Positions 26,127 through 34,004 of a stretch of DNA of 64,000 bases are shown here, one piece after another; position 1 is the stretch's first letter; each line of letters opens with the position of its first letter. The DNA comes from Klebsiella quasivariicola (GTDB lineage: Bacteria > Pseudomonadota > Gammaproteobacteria > Enterobacterales > Enterobacteriaceae): positions 124,001 to 188,000 of the forward strand of contig NZ_CP022824.1 in the NCBI RefSeq assembly GCF_002269255.1, written 5' to 3'. A program made the position numbers and the translations under genes. A model generated the notes under the pieces. It worked only from the letters and a program-made list of their open reading frames with translations. It made no database searches and was not told the DNA's origin.

Positions 26127-26480
26127 ATGCCACCCGTGTCCCCCCTGCAGCTTTTTAAAAGCCTTTCCGACGAAACCCGACTCAGCCTCGTGCTGCTGCT
26201 ACGCGAAAAAGGGGAGCTCTGCGTCTGTGAACTTACGTCCGTGCTGAAAGAAACTCAGCCCAAAATCTCACGGCATCTGGCTCTGCTGAGAGAAAACGGG
26301 CTGCTTACCGACCGGCGGGACGGAAAATGGATCCACTATCGTCTGTCGCCTCATATGCCGGCGTGGGCAGCGGCGGTTATCGAACAGGCTTATCTCTGCC
26401 AGCGGGATGATATCCGCCAGCTCAGCCGGCAGGCTGAACGCGATAACGCCACCACCAACGGCAAGCCTGTCTGCATTTAA
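26127..26480 (+). CDS. arsR: ArsR arsenite-responsive repressor, second copy
   Basis: A 117-residue paralogue of the ArsR at 4693. The metalloid pair C32-V-C34 is kept, but the third cysteine (residue 37) is Thr; C37 is the least critical of the three in R773-type repressors. The DNA-binding helix is ETQPKISRHLALLRENGLL. It heads arsRBC with its own promoter. Confidence 0.95.
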   Translation: MPPVSPLQLFKSLSDETRLSLVLLLREKGELCVCELTSVLKETQPKISRHLALLRENGLLTDRRDGKWIHYRLSPHMPAWAAAVIEQAYLCQRDDIRQLSRQAERDNATTNGKPVCI

Positions 26481-26575
26481 AAATTTACCGGTATATATCT
26501 GGATTATCGAATATATTACGCATCGAAAATTTATCAGTCCGGTTTAACAGGCATTTGTATTCAATAGGAGCGGGT

Positions 26576-27859
26576 ATGTTTCTGGCAGGTGCGATTTTCA
26601 TCCTGACGCTGGTACTGGTCATCTGGCAGCCGAAGGGGCTGAGCATTGGCTGGAGTGCCGTCATCGGTGCGGCGCTGGCGCTGCTGACCGGCGTGGTGCA
26701 CATCGGTGATATTCCGGTGGTCTGGCAGATTGTCTGGAACGCCACGGGCACGTTCATTGCGGTCATCATTATCAGCCTGCTGCTCGATGAGTCCGGCTTT
26801 TTTGAGTGGGCCGCGCTGCACGTTTCCCGCTGGGGAGGCGGCAGGGGCCGGCTGCTGTTCACGTATATCGTTCTGCTGGGTGCCGCAGTGGCGGCGCTGT
26901 TTGCCAATGACGGAGCCGCGCTAATTCTGACGCCGATCGTTATTGCCATGCTGCTGGCGCTGGGATTCACTCCCGGCTCCACGCTGGCGTTTGTGATGGC
27001 AGCGGGCTTTATCGCTGACACCTCCAGCCTGCCGCTCATCGTATCGAACCTGGTGAACATCGTAACGGCTGACTTCTTTACGCTGGGCTTCAGCGAGTAC
27101 GCATCCGTCATGGTGCCGGTGAACATTGCCTCCATTGCGGCCACGCTGGTGATGCTTCATCTCTTTTTCCGCAGGGACATCCCGGTCACCTATGACCTGG
27201 CGAAGCTGAAGGCACCGCGGGAAGCCATCCGGGATGCACGAACCTTTAAGGCTGGCTGGGTGGTTTTGGTTCTTCTGCTGGTTGGCTTTTTTGCTCTGGA
27301 GCCGCTCGGCGTGCCGGTCAGCCTGGTGGCGGCGGTGGCGGCGTTTATTCTCTGGCTGGTTGCCCGCAAAGGACACGTGATTGACGCCGGCAGGGTGCTG
27401 AAAGGCGCGCCCTGGCAGATCGTTATCTTTTCGCTGGGCATGTATCTGGTGGTATACGGACTGCGTAACGCCGGACTGACTGATTACCTTTCCGCCGCCC
27501 TGAACCGGTTTGCAGAGCACGGCGTATGGGGCGCAACGCTCGGCACCGGCTTCCTGACGGCGGCACTCTCGTCCGTCATGAACAACATGCCCACCGTGCT
27601 GGTTGGCGCGTTGTCGATTGACGGTAGTAGCGCACAGGGCGTGGTGAAGCAGGCGATGATTTACGCCAACGTCATCGGCTGTGACCTCGGCCCGAAAATA
27701 ACCCCTATCGGCAGCCTCGCAACCCTGCTGTGGCTGCACGTGCTGGCACAGAAAAACATCACCATCAGCTGGGGCTATTACTTCCGCGTGGGCATCGTGA
27801 TGACCCTGCCGGTGCTTTTTGTCACGCTGGCCGCGCTGGCCCTGCGCCTGTCTGTTTAA
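26576..27859 (+). CDS. arsB: ArsB arsenite efflux pump, second copy
   Basis: A 427-residue As(III)/Sb(III) carrier, very similar over its full length to the ArsB at 7274. The start is the ATG after TAGGAG. No arsA or arsD lies between arsR and arsB here, so the pump would work as a proton-driven secondary carrier or borrow ArsA from the first operon. Confidence 0.95.
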   Translation: MFLAGAIFILTLVLVIWQPKGLSIGWSAVIGAALALLTGVVHIGDIPVVWQIVWNATGTFIAVIIISLLLDESGFFEWAALHVSRWGGGRGRLLFTYIVLLGAAVAALFANDGAALILTPIVIAMLLALGFTPGSTLAFVMAAGFIADTSSLPLIVSNLVNIVTADFFTLGFSEYASVMVPVNIASIAATLVMLHLFFRRDIPVTYDLAKLKAPREAIRDARTFKAGWVVLVLLLVGFFALEPLGVPVSLVAAVAAFILWLVARKGHVIDAGRVLKGAPWQIVIFSLGMYLVVYGLRNAGLTDYLSAALNRFAEHGVWGATLGTGFLTAALSSVMNNMPTVLVGALSIDGSSAQGVVKQAMIYANVIGCDLGPKITPIGSLATLLWLHVLAQKNITISWGYYFRVGIVMTLPVLFVTLAALALRLSV

Positions 27860-27908
27860 CTTTAACCCCGGGGCTGCGCCCGTGCAGCCCCTTTACGGAG
27901 TACCGCTT

Positions 27909-28337
27909 ATGACTGACATTACCATTTACCACAACCCGGCCTGCGGGACATCCCGCAATACCCTGGCGCTTATCCGTAACAGCGGCGCCGAACCCACGGT
28001 TATTCTGTATCTGGAAACGCCGCCGTCACGCGATGAGCTGAAGAAGCTGATTGCGGATATGGGCATCGGCGTGCGCGACCTGCTGCGCAAAAATACCGAA
28101 CCGTACGAACAGCTCGGCCTGGCAGAAGACCGCTTCAGCAATGACGAACTGCTCGATGCCATGCTGGCTCATCCGATCCTCATTAATCGCCCGGTGGTAG
28201 TGACACCGCTCGGCACGAAGCTGTGCCGTCCCTCCGAAGTGGTTCTGGACATACTGCCGGACCCGCAGCAGGGCGCGTTTACCAAAGAGGACGGCGAAGC
28301 CGTCATTGATGAGCACGGGAACCGCGTCAGCCACTGA
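27909..28337 (+). CDS. arsC: ArsC arsenate reductase, second copy
   Basis: A 142-residue glutaredoxin-dependent arsenate reductase with Cys12 in NPACGTSRNT and the later oxyanion-binding arginines (INRPVV, CRPSEV). ACGGAG precedes the ATG by seven bases. It closes the arsRBC operon. Confidence 0.95.
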   Translation: MTDITIYHNPACGTSRNTLALIRNSGAEPTVILYLETPPSRDELKKLIADMGIGVRDLLRKNTEPYEQLGLAEDRFSNDELLDAMLAHPILINRPVVVTPLGTKLCRPSEVVLDILPDPQQGAFTKEDGEAVIDEHGNRVSH

Positions 28338-28370
28338 TTTTTTACCAGGCTGCGGGCATAACAGTGTGGA

Positions 28371-28397
28371 AAAAGCCGGCATCTGCCGGCTTTTTTA
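28371..28397. terminator. bidirectional terminator between arsC2 and arsH
   Basis: GCCGGCA and TGCCGGC with a 2-base loop are flanked by an A run on the left and a T run on the right, between convergent genes. Confidence 0.85.
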
Positions 28398-29117
28398 TAT
28401 GCTGCGCTGGTTGACCCGCTCAGAAAGCTGCGCGGCACTCTCTTTCCTTTCGCTGTAGCGGTCGGTGAGATAATCACTGCGACCGCGCGTCAGCAGGGTG
28501 AACTTCATCAGTTCCTCCATGACGTCCACTATGCGGTCATAATACGAAGAAGGCTTCATGCGGCCATCCTCATCAAACTCGGCCCAGGCTTTTGCCACGG
28601 ATGACTGATTCGGGATGGTGATCATCCGCATCCAGCGTCCAAGAATACGCATCTGATTTACAGCGTTGAACGACTGTGAGCCGCCGCTGACCTGCATGAC
28701 GGCCAGGGTTTTTCCCTGTGACGGGCGGACCGCGCCTGACGTCAGCGGTATCCAGTCAATCTGGGCCTTCATGATGCCGGTCATGGCCCCGTGACGCTCC
28801 GGAGAGCACCAGACCATGCCTTCCGACCAGAGAACCAGCTCCCGCAGCTCAGCCACTTTCGGGTGCGTCTCCGGCGCATCATCGGGCAGTGGCAGGCCGG
28901 ACGGGTTGAAAATTTTCACCTCCGCGCCCATGGCCGTCAGCAGCCGGGCACCTTCTTCCGTTGTCAGCCGGCTGTAAGAGCGCGCCCGCAGCGAGCCGTA
29001 GAGCATCAGGATGCGGGGCGGATGCGTTATCTCTCTGGCCTTCAGCTTATCTTCCGTCAGCGGCGCGTCCAGGAGGGCCGGATCGATATTTTTCAGGGCA
29101 TCAGTCAGGTTGTTCAC
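28395..29117 (-). CDS. arsH: ArsH NADPH-dependent FMN reductase / organoarsenical oxidase
   Basis: A 240-residue flavodoxin-fold protein. Motifs are ILMLYGSLRARSYSRL (FMN phosphate loop), VWCSPERHGAMTGIMKAQID and QVSGGSQSFNAVNQMRILGR. Known ArsH enzymes oxidise trivalent methylated or aromatic arsenicals. I chose a GTG start that overlaps the upstream arsR stop (GTGA), implying translational coupling; the longer open frame upstream overlaps arsR and lacks homology. Confidence 0.92.
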   Translation of the reverse strand: MNNLTDALKNIDPALLDAPLTEDKLKAREITHPPRILMLYGSLRARSYSRLTTEEGARLLTAMGAEVKIFNPSGLPLPDDAPETHPKVAELRELVLWSEGMVWCSPERHGAMTGIMKAQIDWIPLTSGAVRPSQGKTLAVMQVSGGSQSFNAVNQMRILGRWMRMITIPNQSSVAKAWAEFDEDGRMKPSSYYDRIVDVMEELMKFTLLTRGRSDYLTDRYSERKESAAQLSERVNQRSI

Positions 29118-29446
29118 AATGGGGTCTCTTCGGGAGTCTTTGCGGGTGACAGACTGCAGCTGCCGCCTGCGCAGCATTCTTCTGTCAGAAAGGCCATCAA
29201 TTGCTCAAGCTGCGCATAGCAGGGCCTGCAGAACAGGGTACGACTCTGCCGTTCCTGGCTTATGAGTCCAGCGGATATCAGCGCTGAAAGATGATGGCTG
29301 AGCGTGGAGGCAGGAATCTCAAGGTGCTTCTGCAGTTCGCCAACCGGCAGGCCTTCATGACCCGCCCTGACCAGCTCCCGGTATATGCTGAGACGTGTCG
29401 GGTGGCCCAGTTCTCGAAGTGCGTTTGCAGCAGTGTTTAAATCCAT
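29114..29446 (-). CDS. arsR: ArsR-type repressor of arsH, distinct class
   Basis: A 110-residue ArsR/SmtB protein unlike the two other ArsRs here. It lacks the CVC motif in the DNA-binding helix; instead it has a C-terminal cluster C91-C92-xxxx-C97 plus C73 and C76, similar in layout to the ArsR class whose As(III) site is built from C-terminal cysteines. The recognition helix is PASTLSHHLSALISAGLI. It is coupled to arsH and probably represses this pair. Confidence 0.9.
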   Translation of the reverse strand: MDLNTAANALRELGHPTRLSIYRELVRAGHEGLPVGELQKHLEIPASTLSHHLSALISAGLISQERQSRTLFCRPCYAQLEQLMAFLTEECCAGGSCSLSPAKTPEETPL

Positions 29447-29657
29447 AATACCTCCTTTATCTATATTTCCAGAATAATAGAAATATAGCCTGCGTCAATC
29501 GTTTCTGCCGTGAGGGTACCGCTTTCCCAATCATGCTCTGTCCGCCAGGTTATGGGGGGCAGAGCCAGAGCACTACCGAAATCCTTGCGAATACCCGTGC
29601 AGGGAATAATTTCCGCCCCCTTTATGGCCGGAAAAAAAACTGATAAACGTCGCCTTT

Positions 29658-29846
29658 TCAGAAGGTTGCTTTCTTAACGTGGTTTTTCGCATGGTTGGAC
29701 CTCAGACCCCGCTGCAGAGCCGTTCCTTCCGGTGAATATCCCGTCTCGATGCTGGCGGCATACACGGCCGGAACAGGTGCAAACAAAGTCAGACTAATAA
29801 GCCCCGACAGACAACATCTGCGGAGTGTACGGTTAATTTTTTTCAC
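29658..29846 (-). pseudogene. remnant of a phospholipase-D-type plasmid nuclease (nuc)
   Basis: A 62-codon frame: signal peptide (RRCCLSGLISLTLFAPVPAV, cleavage near AVYA-A) then ETGYSPEGTALQ, the start of the mature Nuc nuclease found on conjugative plasmids. After ALQ the sequence becomes unrelated and stops, so both HKD catalytic motifs are missing. Confidence 0.6.
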
Positions 29847-29942
29847 AGTATTTCCTTAACGGGTGTTTTAAGAAACGCCGGGAACGGGGGAAACTGGCTT
29901 TTCCCCGTTCCCGGGGTTGGACAACGACGCCATGCGGAGGCG

Positions 29943-30254
29943 TCAGGATTTTGTGGTATGCCGAAACCAGTAGCAGACGGGTCCGTCGCCGGTATCGTGG
30001 ACAGAGCCCAGGAACCAGCCATCATCATCATTCGGCGGTTCCGGTATCCAGCCACGGGCATCCGGGGCTTCATCCGTAAATCCGGCAGCAAAGGCTTCAG
30101 GCGCTTCATCGCGCATTGTCATCACAAAGCACTGAAGTTTATGAGTTCTGAGCCAGTAGCTTAATTCTGCGGAAGTTTCACAACCACTGCGTGCCAGCAC
30201 AGGATGTGTCCAGTACCCCTGTTCATCACGTTTCACTTCGGCGGCGATAATCAT
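29943..30254 (-). CDS. hypothetical acidic plasmid protein
   Basis: A 103-residue soluble protein (MIIAAEVKRDEQGYWTHPVL near the start, an acidic IPEPPNDDDGWFLGSVHDTG segment later). No family recognised. Its start overlaps the stop of the gene upstream by four bases, so the two are probably co-translated. Confidence 0.65.
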   Translation of the reverse strand: MIIAAEVKRDEQGYWTHPVLARSGCETSAELSYWLRTHKLQCFVMTMRDEAPEAFAAGFTDEAPDARGWIPEPPNDDDGWFLGSVHDTGDGPVCYWFRHTTKS

Positions 30255-30901
30255 TTTTCTTTCTCCTTGCGTTCAGTATGCTCTGTCGTTGAATTCATAC
30301 CGGTTATGGATTTTTCGGCAGCATCGGCTCCGCGGTATTTCAGAAACTCTCTGACCCTTCTTACCAGCCTCTCTGAATCCCGATCGCGTAGTAGTGGAAT
30401 ACCGGCCTGCCTCAGAACCTCTTCCAGCAGAATATCGCGCCGGATACGGTGTTTTTTCTGGTGTGAGGCATCATCCAGTTCAACTGCGCCGATGATAGCG
30501 AAGGTATGGATGTCAACGATGACCACATCGCAGTGCCACTGTGATGCCATCCGGAAGAGTTGCCACCAGGTCCGGGATCGTGGCCGGATATGGGGAGAGA
30601 GTGTGGCAATATCTGCCACCCGGACCTGAGGACACAACAGCCAGCGCTTTCGGCTGGTATGCCTCAGTAATGCCCGGAAAAAATGTTGTTCCCGTGGCGT
30701 CATCAGTGTGTCATTACCCACCCAGACCCGCTGGCGACACAACCGTTGCTCAGCCTCTGAGGGGCGAATACCCAGGGCTTTCAGTGACATCAGAACCGGG
30801 GAAGTCTTCGTTACTGCGCGTCCTTTCAGAAGCAGCACCAGAAACCCCAGCAAACTCAGCACAACAACGGTACTGCCCGCCATCATTAATATCTTTGCCA
30901 T
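30251..30901 (-). CDS. membrane-anchored DUF2726-like nuclease-fold protein
   Basis: A 216-residue protein with one N-terminal membrane helix (AGSTVVVLSLLGFLVLLL) and a soluble domain with ASQWHCDVVIVD, IIGAVELDDASHQ and RRDILLEEVLRQAGIPLLR. That D...E.D pattern is typical of the DUF2726 family, which is related to PD-(D/E)XK nuclease folds. The start was set at MAKILMM; the open frame extends further upstream without likely coding. Role unknown. Confidence 0.7.
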   Translation of the reverse strand: MAKILMMAGSTVVVLSLLGFLVLLLKGRAVTKTSPVLMSLKALGIRPSEAEQRLCRQRVWVGNDTLMTPREQHFFRALLRHTSRKRWLLCPQVRVADIATLSPHIRPRSRTWWQLFRMASQWHCDVVIVDIHTFAIIGAVELDDASHQKKHRIRRDILLEEVLRQAGIPLLRDRDSERLVRRVREFLKYRGADAAEKSITGMNSTTEHTERKEKEK

Positions 30902-30956
30902 GTATTTTATTCCCTGATGTTCCTTTCTTTCCCGATGCGTTTTCCTGTCGTCGTCC

Positions 30957-31601
30957 TCATCTTTCTGTCCCTCTTCTGATAAGGCAGAACTCTGCCGGCA
31001 GCCTGTCGAGCAACGCGCGGCGAAATACATTCGGCAGTCCTCTCCCGGCTACAACATCAGCGATCAGAACTGATATGACGCTAATCTGCAGGACGAGGCA
31101 CAGGACAAAACCAATCTGGTGCACCAGTTCCGCAGCAGGCATATTACGAAGAGCATTAATCAGGCGGATGGCATCCTGTGGGGAACCCCAGGCGAGAATA
31201 CCGATACCGACCAGCATCACCGCCGGCGTATACAACAGCCCCCGGCTGATAACCCGTCCGGTCAGGCCTGTAAGCTCCCACCTTTGCTGGCGAAACACCT
31301 CATCATCCCGGAGGATTTCCCATTCCAGCCGGGCCTTTTCATGGCGCGGCACCTCGGCCACCACCTGAATACCGTCGCGAATACTGACCAGCGGTGAGAC
31401 CTCTGGCTTTCTCATCCGGTCGATGTGACGGGTATATAGGGCAAGGCCTGCCCAGAACGGCGCAACAGACGATAAAAGCAGATAAAACCCATTCCCCCGA
31501 AAAACGGAAGGGAACAGGAGCATAAGAACCATCGCTAGCACGATACCGCAGAAATAACAGAACAGCTGCTGCTGTTTGCGCAGAATAAAATATTTAAACA
31601 T
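30957..31601 (-). CDS. hypothetical inner-membrane protein
   Basis: A 214-residue protein with two N-terminal membrane helices, a charged middle part (RHEKARLEWEILRDDEVFRQ) and two further helices near residues 123-140 and 165-186. No family recognised. It lies 55 bases before the DUF2726-like gene in the same direction, so they may form a membrane pair. Confidence 0.65.
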   Translation of the reverse strand: MFKYFILRKQQQLFCYFCGIVLAMVLMLLFPSVFRGNGFYLLLSSVAPFWAGLALYTRHIDRMRKPEVSPLVSIRDGIQVVAEVPRHEKARLEWEILRDDEVFRQQRWELTGLTGRVISRGLLYTPAVMLVGIGILAWGSPQDAIRLINALRNMPAAELVHQIGFVLCLVLQISVISVLIADVVAGRGLPNVFRRALLDRLPAEFCLIRRGTER

Positions 31602-32071
31602 AGTATCATTCCTTTTTATTTGATGATTTACGCACGATATGAAAGCCTGTGCATTTCATATATCGCACGTCGTGATGTAATAAAATATTGAAATCAGTTA
31701 AATACTGACAGTGGATGACTTAAATTGAAAATTGAGCACTTATAAGCGTCTCATCACCCCGGGACGTGGCAGTCCCGAAGCAGCCATTCACGGCACCGAA
31801 TGGCTTGTCATTCTTCGCGTCTGCCCATACCCGGGCAACACACATGCCTCAGCCACAATGCCTTTCACCCTTTACCTCTCTTTCGTTTGAATATATTTGT
31901 TCTGACTATATACGACAATAATAAACACAACAGTCCCTTCCGGACAGGAGTAATACCAGAACGGACGTAGTCACGTATAATAACCACACCATACAGGGTA
32001 AATATTTTTAAGAAAACGAGGGGTCTGTCAGGCCAGGAATATTCACAACCTGACAGCTTATATTTATTTCA
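31602..32071. other. intergenic stretch
   Basis: A 470-base AT-rich region with no credible coding frame on either strand; it presumably holds the promoter for the minus-strand genes to the left. No repeats of note were seen. Confidence 0.5.
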
Positions 32072-32419
32072 TTACAGATCTTTCCAGTCAGGTAATTTAT
32101 TCACCTTTCGCCGCCACAGATGAAAAAGTGCCATCGTCAGGCCAAATAACACGCCCGCGATAAGACTGACTTCGCAGGCGAACAGGAGAGGCATCCCCTG
32201 GGCCCGCCACACCGTCCAGTACATCCACAGCCCATATCCAAGGGAGAAATAGCCTGTCATTACGACAAAAACCTGCCAGAGCGGAGCAAACGGCAGCGGG
32301 GGAATGTTTATCCCCAGCCGCCACAACAGTCGTATCAGAAGCGGTGCATAATTGCTTTTCCACATCTTACGGCTGGCCATTATCGCCAGCGCCTTTTGTT
32401 TCCGCGCTTCAAAATCCAT
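32072..32419 (-). CDS. small membrane protein, DUF6404-like
   Basis: A 115-residue protein starting MDFEARKQKALAIMASRKMW, with two membrane helices (VFVVMTGYFSLGYGLWMYW and LLFACEVSLIAGVLFGLTMA). The charged N-terminal helix followed by two helices fits the DUF6404 family, from memory. It lies 19 bases after finO and may be the last gene of the transfer operon transcript. Function unknown. Confidence 0.65.
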   Translation of the reverse strand: MDFEARKQKALAIMASRKMWKSNYAPLLIRLLWRLGINIPPLPFAPLWQVFVVMTGYFSLGYGLWMYWTVWRAQGMPLLFACEVSLIAGVLFGLTMALFHLWRRKVNKLPDWKDL

Positions 32420-32438
32420 TTCCTCTCCTCGATTGTAT

Positions 32439-33035
32439 TCAGCCAGCTGACTGGCTCCGCATACGCTCAGTTCGCAGGAGTTCTTTCATCATGCGCTCGC
32501 TGGCGTACTGCGCTTCCTCTGCAGCGACGGTCGCGACGGCATTCCCCTGCAGATCATAGCGGGAGGCCCCCACCTTCATCCGGGACAGATAGCCCGCAGA
32601 CCGGGTCAGACTCTTCAGGCACTTAATCACCTGTTTATGCGACAGCGGCAGGTCACGGTTCACAATGTCGGCAAACAGCTGTTCGCGCATGCCTGTTGCC
32701 AGCAGACGGGGGGAGTTCCCGTCGAACAGCTGTGGCCAGAACGCCTTCAGGGTCATGATGGCCTGTTCCGGCGGCAGCAGGCGAAGATAACGCACCTGAG
32801 GTGGCGTCTTTACCGCTTTAACCGGCGCCGGCGCCGCGTTACGCGCGGCGGCTTCTGCCGCTTGTTTAACCTTCTCAAGTTTCTCTTTCTTTGCCTTCCA
32901 GGCCGGCGGGGACGAAACCACCACGACCTTCTTACGGCGCACCACACCAGGGACAGGTGTCGCCTCCGCGGGTGCCGTACTGTTCTCCGCCGGTTTTCGT
33001 TTCAGGCTCAGTACAGGGCGTTTTTCTTCACTCAT
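32439..33035 (-). CDS. finO: FinO, ProQ-family RNA chaperone, fertility inhibition
   Basis: A 198-residue protein. The basic N-terminal tail (MSEEKRPVLSLKRKP, later AWKAKKEKLEKVK) is followed by the FinO/ProQ domain (TLKAFWPQLFDGNSPRLLATGMREQL, LPLSHKQVIKCLKSLTRS, YLSRMKVGASRYDLQG). It stabilises the FinP antisense RNA and pairs it with traJ mRNA, repressing transfer. The start at MSEEKR was chosen by homology over an upstream ATG. It is intact, so transfer is probably repressed; finP and traJ lie outside the window. Confidence 0.92.
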   Translation of the reverse strand: MSEEKRPVLSLKRKPAENSTAPAEATPVPGVVRRKKVVVVSSPPAWKAKKEKLEKVKQAAEAAARNAAPAPVKAVKTPPQVRYLRLLPPEQAIMTLKAFWPQLFDGNSPRLLATGMREQLFADIVNRDLPLSHKQVIKCLKSLTRSAGYLSRMKVGASRYDLQGNAVATVAAEEAQYASERMMKELLRTERMRSQSAG

Positions 33036-33166
33036 AAGGGGCCATATCAATAAAAGCTACAGGTCTGAGGTATACGATACGCTAACGGTATCATCGTTTC
33101 ACCTCACAATGCAGTGGACACAACGATGATATCCCCTTGTCACGTTTACGGGCAATGTGCCCTCCC

Positions 33167-33191
33167 CCGGACCTGTGTCCGGTTTTTTTTT
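33167..33191 (+). terminator. plus-strand intrinsic terminator at the end of traX
   Basis: CCGGAC and GTCCGG with a 4-base loop are followed by nine T residues. It faces against the transfer operon, so it would stop transcripts running rightward into traX as antisense. No plus-strand gene upstream of it is evident. Confidence 0.7.
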
Positions 33192-33915
33192 ACATCGAGA
33201 TGACAATACCCAGTACCGCCAGGTGCACTGCATAGAACATCACAAAGAAATGCCGCGGCCAGAAGCGTTTCACACGTTCTCCGGCAGATGAACACACGAT
33301 CAGCGTCAGCAGCGCAATCGCCAGCCCGGCCGCCGATTCACTCACGTTATGCATATTCATCAGCAACACCATGAGGGCCCACAGCACCCCGTATCCCAGC
33401 CGTTCCGGTGCATGCTGTGCGCGACAAAGTAGCCAGCTGGCGGTGAGCATGCCCACTCCGGCCATGCCGTAGCTGCCGGTTGACAGGGGTATCCAGGCGA
33501 CCAGCAGTCCGACCGCCGGGAGGGTGTAATACCAGGACGGCTGGCTGACCCACCGCAGGACCTGGCCCGTGACGGCAAAGGCAAACAGAATATTCCCGGT
33601 ATACCACGGGTACCCGATGAGCATAAACGACACCTGGGCAACCAGCGCCCAGCCCCACAGGCTGTTCAGCTGCGACTGGCGTATTTCCGCGTGCCGGGCC
33701 AGATTCATTCCCCATGCCAGACCAAACAGCGGAAAACAGCCCCGTCCCAGAAGCCGCATTATCTCGTTATTGTGTGCCAGCAGTAACCCGGCATGGTCGG
33801 TGACCATCAGGACCAGGGCCACCGTTTTAATCATATCCGTCTGACCCGGTGTCCAGGTCAGTAATGCCTGCAGCCAGCGGTCAGCGGCTCTGAAACCGAT
33901 TGTGTGTGCTGTCAT
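33190..33915 (-). CDS. traX: TraX, F-pilin N-acetylase
   Basis: A 241-residue integral membrane protein with about eight helices. MIKTVALVLMVTDHAGLLL and GRGCFPLFGLAWGMNLAR are TraX family features. It acetylates the N-terminal Ala of mature pilin. It follows traI in the usual F order and precedes finO. Confidence 0.92.
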   Translation of the reverse strand: MTAHTIGFRAADRWLQALLTWTPGQTDMIKTVALVLMVTDHAGLLLAHNNEIMRLLGRGCFPLFGLAWGMNLARHAEIRQSQLNSLWGWALVAQVSFMLIGYPWYTGNILFAFAVTGQVLRWVSQPSWYYTLPAVGLLVAWIPLSTGSYGMAGVGMLTASWLLCRAQHAPERLGYGVLWALMVLLMNMHNVSESAAGLAIALLTLIVCSSAGERVKRFWPRHFFVMFYAVHLAVLGIVISM

Positions 33916-33943
33916 CTCTGTATCCTTCTCTCTTTTTACCGCG

Positions 33944-33985
33944 CCCCGGCAGGGGGTCCGGTGTTAACCGGAGGCCCTGCCGGGG
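33944..33985. repeat. long hairpin between traI and traX
   Basis: Outer arms CCCCGGCAGGG and CCCTGCCGGGG and inner arms TCCGG and CCGGA form a near-continuous stem with one internal mismatch and a 6-base loop. There is no T run. It could be an attenuator, an RNase barrier or an mRNA stabiliser. Confidence 0.7.
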
Positions 33986-34004
33986 CAGACAAGCCGCAGG
34001 CGCG

